Source of the DNA: Dipetalonema caudispina | Lineage: Eukaryota > Nematoda > Chromadorea > Rhabditida > Onchocercidae | Assembly (NCBI GenBank): GCA_013365325.1 | Contig: JABVXV010000201.1 | Span: forward strand, 51,332-115,331 | Direction: 5' to 3' | Length of the DNA stretch: 64,000 nucleotides | Part shown: positions 54,170 to 64,000 of the stretch, piece after piece | How positions within the stretch are numbered: position 1 is the stretch's first letter | Layout: every line of letters begins with the position of its first letter | Notes under the pieces: generated by a model | Database searches by the model: none | Seen by the model: the letters and a program-made list of their open reading frames with translations, nothing else | What the model was told of the DNA's origin: nothing | Program-made: the position numbers and the translations under genes

Positions 54170-55522
54170 CACGTATCACATGATTTTACACGTATCATAA
54201 AAAATGGCTTTTTGCAATAGTTTTGTTAGTGCGTAATAATTAATTATATGTTGCCAGACACTAAATTAGCAGAGCATTTCTTTACCAGGTGGAAAAAAGC
54301 AGGAAAGACACATCCTTTTAATGTACACTCCGAAAATCAGTAAACAATATATCTCACGTATGACGAACAAAACAGGTACACGTAACAATTTGTTTGCCAT
54401 AATTTTGCACTAAAATATCCAACAAATTAGTTGTGATTTATTGAACATATTATAAAGACTTTTCGGTTTTTCACCTCCACGTTTTAACTTATAATGTAAG
54501 GCTGAAATTTTATGAAACAATTAAATATGAAACTACTATAGATAATAATAACAAATGAAACTGAAATTTCAATAGGTATTATAATAATGGGTAAAAATTT
54601 TAATATAATACGACAGTAATAATACATGTGGGAATTTCTAATCAAGTAAATTACAAAAACTGGACGGGAAACTTATCTTGTCTATTTAACTAACTGATAA
54701 ATGACCATTCAATTAGTTTCGAACTGAATAACAAAAACTATTTACTTTACCCAGTGCAGTAATTGAGTGACTGATCGAATGATCATTTATCAATTAGTTA
54801 AATGAAACAAAATGAATTTCTGTTCGAATACGACTAACTAACTAATTGAATGACTGATCGAATGGTCATTTTTACATTAGTTAGATGGGTCACTCAGTTC
54901 ATTACATTTGGAATATCGAAAATTACAGATGAACATTCAGTTAATTAGTTAATTACTGTACCAATTCTTTTCATGTAAACCGATCAGTTAGTCAGTTAAT
55001 TATATTCGAACTGAATATTGGGAATTATTTAAAAGAATAGGAAATGAATGAGAAGAACGGCAGAAAGATGGAAAAATCTTCTCAATGTCATCAATATACG
55101 TGAGAAGATGTGAAGAGCGAAGAGAATAATAGGAGAGTACATTTCTTTTTTTTTTTTATGATTTCTTCTAATACAAATCATTGACGTACGTGGTTTACGT
55201 TACGACAAATTTAGAAATGTTACATATACTCTAAAATATTGCACGTATCAATTAATGTACGTGCAAAACAAAATAGGTATTTATGAATGAAGGAAAAGAG
55301 GATGACAGTATTTGTAAACTTAACGTATTTCCGTGAAATGTTCTCCTTCTCATACGTGAAAGGAATATGTTTAAAAGTACTACAGTGATAGGGTTAATCA
55401 GTATTTATGCCTTTTACGACACTAGAAAATGTCCGCTGTTGGATATACCGTAACCGAATCCAAATCAAGTCACGTTTTACGTGCAACATGCAACATTATA
55501 ACCGTAATTTTTTGATCACGTA
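54170..55522. other. ACGT-rich intergenic stretch
   Basis: I count 16 ACGT tetranucleotides here, many as CACGTA or TACGTG (for example 54170, 54355, 55183-55200, 55242, 55258, 55353, 55471, 55517). About four would be expected at 30% GC. No CACGTG E-box is present. Function is unknown. Confidence 0.5.
54760..54887. repeat. Pair of 45-bp direct repeats
   Basis: Copies at 54760-54804 and 54843-54887 share TAATTGA(G/A)TGACTGATCGA and ATG(A/G)TCATTTxTxxATTAGTTA(A/G)ATG. A shorter inverted relative (AAATGACCATTCAATTAGTT) lies at 54700-54720. Confidence 0.8.
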
Positions 55523-55727
55523 AATATTATTTCTAAATTACTTTCTCTTTCCTAATTCAATTAAAGGAAATCATATAACAATGATTTAATTTTTTAACCG
55601 AGAAAGAGAAGACATAATTCCAGAAATATAAATCAAAGTACCATTTTCATTTTGAACCCGTAAATAACCGATCAATGAATTGATAATATCCCAAAGATTC
55701 CTTTTAATTATTATAAATGAGCAACAT

Positions 55728-55846
55728 TGACTTGTGATTCAACTAATCCCGAATTCTACTGACTTGGGATTCAAATGATTCTGAATTCTCCTGATTTAGC
55801 ATTCAACTGATTCCAAATTAGGATTCACTTAGCTGTGAATTCTGAT
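55728..55846. repeat. Degenerate 32-bp tandem repeat
   Basis: Units begin at 55728, 55760 and 55792, then decay. The consensus is TGACTTGGGATTCAACTGAT + TCCGAATTCTCC. Confidence 0.75.
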
Positions 55847-56090
55847 GAAATTGCCAAGTTACAAAGGGATATTTCTTTAATCGGAGTTACTCTTCGGACA
55901 GTTCCTCTCTGTATGTATATTGCCTAACTCGTAATAATAGTTCTGTACGTTCAGTTGCCTTTTCAGCGTGAATGTTTTACCTCATCCATCTGATGGGCGC
56001 ACTTGTCTCCTCCTTCAGTTATTTTTCGTTTAATGTACTTTCTTCAATCAAAAAGCTGAATCGTATCGAAAGATGGGAATGCTGCAAATT

Positions 56091-56250
56091 CTTACCTGCA
56101 AATGGACGACTTCAGGTAGAAGTGGCGAGTAGTGACGCAACGTGACGTGATGTTCGAATGACGTGGAAGTTAACGTTATAGGACTGTTGGTTGGCTGGCT
56201 ACGCGTGAACCCGACCAATACCACAGCATATTTCACACACCAGAAAGCAG
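56091..56250 (-). promoter_or_regulatory. GC-richer island with bZIP motifs and a possible 5' exon
   Basis: On the plus strand three TGACG motifs lie within 34 bp: TGACGCAA (56133-56140), TGACGTGA (56143-56150) and TGACGTGG (56159-56166). A palindromic TAACGTTA follows. On the minus strand an open stretch ends in the strong donor TTTGCAG|GTAAGA (donor GT at 56094-56095). The frame has no ATG, so it would be a 5' untranslated exon. The next gene on that strand is the CCCH zinc-finger gene, 8.4 kb away. Promoter, untranslated exon or chance are all possible. Confidence 0.35.
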
Positions 56251-56459
56251 TGTAAAATGAATGAATCTACTAATGATCATATGAGGAAAGGAAAGGATTT
56301 AGGGAGAATGGTAAGTTGATTGATCGGTTCGCTGATCGCAGTATCCCCGCCCTAACCAGAATCCAGATCGAGGATAGGATGCTTCCACGGTATAAATGGC
56401 AGATGATGATAGTTAAGCAAAATAAATTAGAAAGATGAAAGAGGAAAGGATAGGGAGAG

Positions 56460-56481
56460 GAAGAAAGAAAGAAAGAAAGAT
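56460..56481. repeat. GAAA tetranucleotide repeat
   Basis: Five GAAA units in a purine-rich tract. Confidence 0.85.
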
Positions 56482-56759
56482 AAGTTAAGTTAAGGAAAGG
56501 ATTAATTGAGCAAGGAGTACAACCTCTCATGTATCCATCCACCCACTCAAATGTTGAGTAATTCCTAAGAGGTTTTGGATTTGGGTGGAGTAAAGTGTTA
56601 CGGTAGTTTAGGTAATAACAATAACAATAATATCATGTTTATATTTAAATGTTGCGGTAAGCGATGGTACCAAACGAAAGAATTTTGAGGATTGATGTTG
56701 TTAAGAGTGGGAGGGAAATCATTAATGATGACCCGTTTTTCGGTAAACAAGGTATATGG

Positions 56760-56798
56760 TAGCTTGAAAATGAAATGTTACATTTCATTTTCAAGCTA
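56760..56798. repeat. Perfect 39-bp palindrome
   Basis: Arms TAGCTTGAAAATGAAATGT (56760-56778) and ACATTTCATTTTCAAGCTA (56780-56798) are perfect complements around one T. Beyond a 2-nt bulge the next five bases also pair (TATGG against CCATA). An open frame of 63 codons runs through it, but it shows no other coding signs. Confidence 0.95.
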
Positions 56799-57707
56799 TT
56801 CCATAGAATTTGCTAATAATGGATTTAAGGAAGTAAATGATAGACATAACTTCAAAATTGAAGGGACCGTTACATTGAATTAATTTTTTTCTGATTTTTT
56901 TATTTTGTGATATTTCAAATTTTCGAGTTTCAGTCTGAAATTGTAATATTTTAAAGAATAATTTTTCCAAATCTTTTTTTGCTTATTTTCTCGAAAAAAC
57001 TTAAAAAAAAAAAAAGATGGCATAAACGAATAAAGAAAACTCATGTTATAAAACAGGTGTGGGAGAATATTTGAGCATTTATTAATATGAATTTTTTTAC
57101 TTATTATTACTCATTTTAGAAATCGAGACTTTTAACATAATCAAATAATTAACATGTTTCTTTTATTGACGCCAAAATGATATTTTATTAAATTATGGTA
57201 CCAGTAAAATAGATAATTAGGCTGAAATATTAAGCTTTAGCATTTTAGTACCAATCATTCCTCACCGATATCATTCATTTCATCCTATACCTGAAGGTAT
57301 AAAGCGGGAGCAAAGATAGACGAGAAGTGCGGGAAGAGGAAGAAGGGAAAGTAAAGCGGATAGTTTACATAATAAACAAATATGAAATGTATATCGTACT
57401 TATATCCTTTACTTAAAATTACACTGATACACTTGCGAGTAAAGGATATAAGAAATTCGTAATAATATTATAGAAATAATATTTTAAGGTATAAATGAGT
57501 AGTGGGAAAAATAGCATAGGATGATTAGATGATAATGACAATTGAATTTTTTTTTTTGATGGAAATGATTGGAACAACAATATCCTTTTATCCTAAAAAA
57601 AAAAAGGAAGCGGAAGAGAAAAACCATTCATTTATAATATTTATGGAAATGATTAAGTATGTATAGATGATTCATCAAACAGTCACAATTTACATGTTAG
57701 AATAGTA

Positions 57708-58110
57708 CTGCTGTGTATTCTATCGTTAATTAAACTATAATATCCAATAGTATCATTTATCACTAGCTATGTATCGTTAATTACTAGCTATGGATATCCT
57801 TGCTGTACCATCAATCATGATCTTTGTTATATCCGTTAATTATTGATCATGAATACTCCCTTGCTGTACTATTAATCACTAACCATGAATACCTTTGTTG
57901 TACCATCAATCACTAACTGCAGGTACCCTTACTGTATCATCAATCAATTACCGCGATGCTTTGTGTACCATTAATCACTAGCCATAGGTATTCTTGTTGT
58001 ACCGTTATTATCAATCACTAACTATGGATACGGTGTTGTACCATCAATATTTCTGCAGTAACATGGATATCTTTGTTGTACTGTTAATTACCAATCATAG
58101 GTAATCCTCA
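57708..58110. repeat. Diverged satellite of about 34-bp units
   Basis: Nine to ten units of the form TTGTACCATCAATCACTAAC + TATGGATATCCT recur with insertions and substitutions. The words ATCACTA, TGTACCAT and ATGGATA mark each unit. Unit lengths range from about 32 to 60 bp. Confidence 0.85.
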
Positions 58111-61100
58111 AAATATGCAAATACAATATGTTATTTGTACTACTATCACTTTTCCTGAATTGATCCGTTTTCAAATAGATGTCAAAATGAAATCTTTATT
58201 TTGAAATTTGGAAAAAGGGAGAAAAAAAACCGGTCGCCATTTAGGGTGATAAAAATTGAGGATAGAAGACAGGTAGTAATTACCCTCTCCCTTCTTTTAC
58301 CCTTACTTCCTCTTCTTTGTATCCCCGCCTTCCTCTTTCTCCCGTATTTCTCAATCCATCAAACACCTTTCCTCCTTTTTCTTTTCATATTCTTCCCGGA
58401 TTAGTTGTTACAAATAAAAATGAAAAAAAAAAAAAGGCTTTTGAAATCATGAAAAACCAGAGAAGACAGGAAGACAGAGAGAATTAAAAATTTTCAAATA
58501 TATAAAAAGAAGGAGGAAGATTTGTAAATGACAGGTAAGTGTCCCTTTCGTAAAACCTCCCTCCTATATTCGATTACCTGAAAAAACCGGTGATGCATCC
58601 ACCCATCTTTTTCTTTAATAAACTAAAAAAAGAAAGAAAAAAAAAGAGAAAAACCTGTTCTACCAAACATGTAGAAAAGAAAAGAAAACGAGAACGAAAA
58701 AAAATTTTAACTTCCCAAACACAAACAATAATAAGAATTTTACGAAAGAAAGCAAGAAAAAGGAAAAATCTTCGGTGAATTTTAAGCTTTGTTAAAAAAA
58801 GAACCAAAATTCATAAGTTACTGCTGGATTTAACTAAGATAAGATAATGAAAAAATAACAAATTGATCATCTTCTTTCTGATATTATCTTTTTCCTTTTT
58901 CATTTTTTTTTTTCTCTCTCTCTCCTCTCTCTTTCTTCATTCCTTTAGTTTGTAAACATTTGTAACAGATAGAAATGAATGGACTTCATGGATTTCAACA
59001 TTTGAAAAGATAGCATATATCTTATGCGACGATCATGCAATCATTTCTGATAACGTTATCCTACAGCAAACAATATGTGACAAAAGGGAAATGGCGTAGT
59101 GAATCCTTAATTCATTGGATTCTGCATATGCTTGCAGAAATATGATTCAACGTAATCTCTTATGCTTACACTTTTATCGTACGTTTCTTCTAAATTTATT
59201 CCGTCTGCTAATCTTTTCATTTGTAAATATTTTAGAGATCAACAAGTAAATCGTGAAATTTATCAATCTTACAATCACGTAAATAATTTATGATCGCCTT
59301 CAGGAAACAACTAAAATTCGTTTTTTAATTCATGGTGTGCAATTGATAATATTAAGTGCGGTTCTCATATTGAATTCCAACTTATAATGACACATGGTTT
59401 ATAATACTGATTTCACCGAATTTCGTCTTAAATTCCAATTCATAATTCAATTTTGAATATAATTCAATTTCTATTTTAGGATGTATATTTCCCGTCTTCC
59501 CGTCAATATGCTTTTTGATGCCTTTTTTAAGTGACATTAAATGGTCGGCAAAAATCAAAATGATAACGAGAAAAAAAGTAAAAGTTGAAAGAACATTTGT
59601 TAAAATATCAAATGGGTGTCTATTTGCATATATACATTTTCGTAGAAGTTTGCAACGAGTACCTTCTTATCACAACGGACAAACTCTTAACTGATGGCAC
59701 AGAACTGCAAGGCCATTCCTGTGATTACCAGTTCGTTACTCCTACACTGCCACATTGCTTTGTCAACAAAGATAAGCATACAGAAGATTTCGTATTATTG
59801 ATAAGTATAGCAATATCGATTGATTGATTTCTCCTGAAATTAAACATTATTCCTAACAAACGTTTATCTAATACACCCAATTAATTAATATATCATTTCT
59901 CGTCCATTAATAATTACTGTTCGACATATTATTATGTCTTTTAACAGAAGCATAATTCTTGTAGTTCACAACTTTTTTGGTTATTCAATATTGAAAAATT
60001 ATATCTTTTAAGAAAATTTATATGGCAAATTGTCATTGCAAATATTTAACTGCTGAAAATCAATAAGTTATATGTTTTAACATTACGTATTTTTGATAGG
60101 ATAAATCAAACATCAAAGTGATTCAAAATATGCAAATAAGCTATAAAACTGATAACAATCATTCCATTTGAAATACGACATATATTATATTTTGTTACAG
60201 TTCGTAATTATCTTTTTAAAAAATACTTGAAAATTAGAACTATTATATTTGTGTGAAGGATGAAAAAAGAAATTTTTTAAGAATTAGAAATAAAATTCTC
60301 TTAAGAATATTTAACGAAATACAACACCATTTACATCATTTTTCAACCTTACCAAACTATAGGAAAATATTCAGACCAGATGTTTATGATGGAGGAAGCA
60401 GAGAAAGGTATGGTTGGTAGTGAGGTACAACAAATGAGCAATATTATTATTTTCTACCTAAGAATAGCTTAAGGGTCAAATACAAGGGCGTGTACGGAGG
60501 GAAATTCGAATTTTGGGTACAAATCTAATTATACAAAAGTATTACTTAAATTTATAGTTTAAAGATAATGAAAAAAAGAAACTGAATTAATATGAAAATT
60601 AACTAACAACGTAGGAAAAATTGTAGATACCCAACTTTGACACCAATTTCGTTCCAAAAATAATTTTCAGTTATGTTTTTATCTCTCTTGTTTTTTTCAT
60701 CATTCATACTTCTATTTCTGATTCTCAATGATGCAAAATTAATTTAAATTCATTTATATTCTTTTCTCTCTCTTACTCTCTCCTTCTCTTCCTTTTCCTT
60801 CTTTTTTTCACAGATTAAAATCATTCTTTTATTACCAAAACGCGTTAGTTAGTTAAAAAAAAGCAAAGGAAATATCCAAATGAATGGCGTCATTCAGAAG
60901 ACTACTTTATAATTACGTTAAAAACAAAATGGTGAATTAACTGAGAATTTAAAATTAATTTCAATTTTAGTTTAATCCACCTAAGAGTTGTGAAATAATA
61001 TGAACATGTAGCTACACTTTTTTTTTTGAAAGGTATCATTCAACACTTTCTTTCGATTATTCAGAACAAACAAAATAAGGAATCCAAATTGAAGTTACAA

Positions 61101-62536
61101 AAAAGAAAACGAATGAAATATATAAAGATTAAATTAAAAAAAAAAAAACGTTAAAACTGTTAATTTCAATTTTTTCTTCTTTGTTGAAAACAATATTTAT
61201 TAGAATTTTATCAGAATTTCAAGTATCTTTTACCAAAAAAAATAATCATTCCATCGAACAAAAGAACATACAGCAAAAGTGTATTATTCCTCCTAATAGC
61301 TGTATATGAGCGAAATGAAATGCCAATTAATGAAGAGCATGTGATTTTATCAGTCGCAGAAAGCATTCATTAATTGACCAATGTTTAGTCTGAATTCTAA
61401 TTCTAATTATAATTACACAAATACTTCATAATGATATCGAATATTTAATTTTTCTTTCGCAAAAAAATTCTCGAAAAATTAAAGTATCAAACAATATGTG
61501 TCAAAATAAAAAATTTGTGTGGGAATTATTGTAAAACAAAACTTCAAATTAAATGAATTTGATAAAATGAAATGACAATAAGTTTTAATATCTTTTAATA
61601 GATAACATTAAACGAATGATTCATAGCAACAGAAAGAAAAATTTACATAATTTATGTAATTATTAAAGATAATTAAGCAATGCGATCTATATAAAATAAT
61701 TAGCAAAATGTTTTATAGAAAAAGGAAACTCAATTCACTTATTTAATTATCAAAAAATACTGAATCAATATAATCTGTTTAAAATACTAAAAAACCTGCA
61801 AAGTTTTCTTTTTTCTTATCATAACTTTTCGAAAATTTTTCCTTCATCAACAAATTATTATTATGCAAAATTTTCGTAAAATAAAAGGAAAGAAGGAATG
61901 GCTGGTTATATAATTACTCCTATGTATTGTTTCCTAAAATTAAATCATATCAAAAGTGCCTAAATGATTGTTGTCATTCTTATTTCCACCCTTCCATTCT
62001 TCCATCCATTTTACACATTTCATTAAACATTGGTTAAAATTTAATTTTGAGCATTTATTCAAATTGAATTGAATTGAAATCGAATTTGAAACATAAGCTT
62101 GCTTCATCAATATGCGTAATCATTCTTCGCATTACAAATTTAATCAAACAAACAAGCAAGCAGTTTGTACTAAGGGAATGGAAGGTCAATTTCTAGCGTT
62201 TCCTTTCGATCTATCTAAACATCCCATATAAATGAAACTAATCTCAAATTAGATTTTAAAAGCGTACCAATTGCAAGTGTCATCCATAATAACACTTCCA
62301 TGAAAATCCACCAAAACCATTTTAAAGTCTCATAAAATGATCCGTTAGGCAATGCATGAATAATCATGCATACATCACCGACAAATATGTAAATTTTCTA
62401 CATTAAAATTGAATTCTTTAAAATTTGAAATTCCTTTGGGAAAATGGAAATTTTATGCAATACATTGTAACTGACAAATATGACACTTCCTTCTTATGTA
62501 AATTAAATTTTCAAAGTATAAATTTTACCACTTCTT

Positions 62537-62559
62537 CTACTACTACTACTACTACTGCT
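62537..62559. repeat. CTA triplet microsatellite
   Basis: Six to seven CTA/ACT triplets. Confidence 0.85.
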
Positions 62560-63882
62560 ACAACTATTATTCATATACGGACATCTCAGCGTTAAATAAT
62601 TTAAAAAATTTAATCAAATTAACTCGAGCAAAATTATAAATCATGAATGACCAATATGAACATTGCTTTACATCACATAAGTTCATCAGTCTTTGATGTC
62701 CTTACCTAACGAATTTGAAATTTTAGAGCTTTGATTTATTAAAATAAGTACATTTGCATAGAAGTATATGTATGTAAGCATATGAAATTCAAGATTTTTT
62801 GAAATATACGATTCTGAATTCATAAGTTTTTAGATTCAGTTTCTCTTTTTTTCCTTTTTTTTTGCATAAATGGCAAATAATCGGATTGAAATTTAATTTT
62901 TATGATGGAATTCAAATTTGAAAAGTGCAATTCTTCAAATTGGCAAAAACGAACTTCGAAATTTATAGAAATGTGTGACAATGGAAAATTCTAGAAAAGT
63001 TTTTGTTACACATATAAAAACGCAACTTCCTTCCTTCAGGAAATGTAATCAATCAAAGAGGTTAAGAAACATTGATAAATAATTAAATTACTAAATTACC
63101 TCCAAATAAAGTCAACACTTAAATCATGAAATATCAGTATTGTAATAATTGAGAAAAATGAAAAAGAAAATTTAAAAAAAAAGAAGGACTTCTGTTTGAA
63201 TAAACCAATACAAAACCATATAAAAGTGGAGAGGAGGAGAAGGAGAGAGATAAATATTACTTTTGAAAAAATAATGAAAGACAAAAATTTATTATTTCCT
63301 CTATAATTTGCCGGGATAATAATATCGCGGGGGAGACATTGATTCAGCTATCATCATTTAAGTTTCTTTTTCATAAAGGAAGAAAAATAATGCGTAAATT
63401 CCAAAATTATTTTAGTATAACACTAGGATCAGAGGCAAAAAGTGTTTCAAAGTTGCTTAATTATATTAATTTCCATCTGTCACTGTTGCTACTTCTCTTC
63501 AGTAAAATCGGTCCATTTGGTTGAAAATGATGGACAGATGTGAATAGACATGTGAGTGATTGCAGGTGTATAAATGGATAAGTATTGCGATTATGGATGA
63601 AGTGACTTGAAGCTTCCATTTGCGCTAATTTCCATTCATTCTGGATGAGAATGGAATGAAAATTGCATCCGAAACGGCGAGAAACAATCCAACTAATGAA
63701 TTTCTGTTTATTGAATAGGTGTTTACCAAAACCTTTCGCGAAGAAGATGATGATAATGATCGCGCTGGCATTGATAACGTTAATAATAACAATAACGGCA
63801 ATAATGGTAATAATAGTAATAACAATGATAATGCTGGTAATAATTACAGTGAGAAGAATAGTTACAGTAATTAATAATCAAA

Positions 63883-64000
<118 letters not shown>

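Noticed and set aside
56048..56236. Coding gene at the bZIP-motif island
   Set aside because: The open frame has no ATG and stops at an upstream TAG; at most it is an untranslated exon.
59585..59827. 80-codon open frame (+)
   Set aside because: No motif, no splice partners, and length not exceptional for this much sequence.

Overview
The window is AT-rich eukaryotic DNA with seven intron-containing protein genes (44 predicted introns, all GT-AG except one GC-AG). It most likely comes from a nematode, probably a spirurid/filarial species. That is inference from the small exons, the short T-rich 3' splice sites, the acceptor-like TTTCAG/TTACAG signals just upstream of start codons (as expected for spliced-leader trans-splicing), the roughly 30% GC, and the nematode-like character of the proteins. 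No rRNA, tRNA, CRISPR array or intact transposon was recognised.

Layout. 1.2-3.4 kb (+): an unrecognised four-helix membrane protein. 5.4-10.1 kb (-): the ER ubiquitin ligase HRD1/synoviolin (sel-11 in C. elegans). 13.4-18.0 kb (-): syntaxin 5, the ER-Golgi Qa-SNARE. 18.9-20.8 kb (+): an MCFD2-like secreted EF-hand protein. 24.0-26.9 kb (-): an aldo-keto reductase. 28.2-31.9 kb (+): the mRNA cap guanine-N7 methyltransferase. 41.7-47.6 kb (-): a TIS11/TTP-type tandem CCCH zinc-finger protein. Exons were joined by reading splice signals and phase, and every join keeps frame.

How the genes relate. HRD1, syntaxin 5 and the MCFD2-like protein all act in the early secretory pathway (ER-associated degradation, ER-Golgi fusion, ER-exit cargo binding) and are neighbours. 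Syntaxin 5 and MCFD2 are divergent around a GC-richer 0.9 kb promoter region holding TGACGTGG, the core of the unfolded-protein-response element. The aldo-keto reductase and the cap methyltransferase are also divergent, around 1.3 kb. The CCCH protein (mRNA decay) stands alone in the gene-poor right half.

Non-genic DNA. 31.9-41.7 kb and 47.6-64.0 kb are gene-poor and rich in microsatellites (CA, AAT, GA, TA), minisatellites (34, 43, 32 and about 34 bp units) and small inverted repeats. Six compact hairpins or palindromes, a cluster of bZIP-type TGACG motifs next to a possible 5' exon at 56.1 kb, and an ACGT-rich stretch at 54.2-55.5 kb are the most notable unexplained structures.
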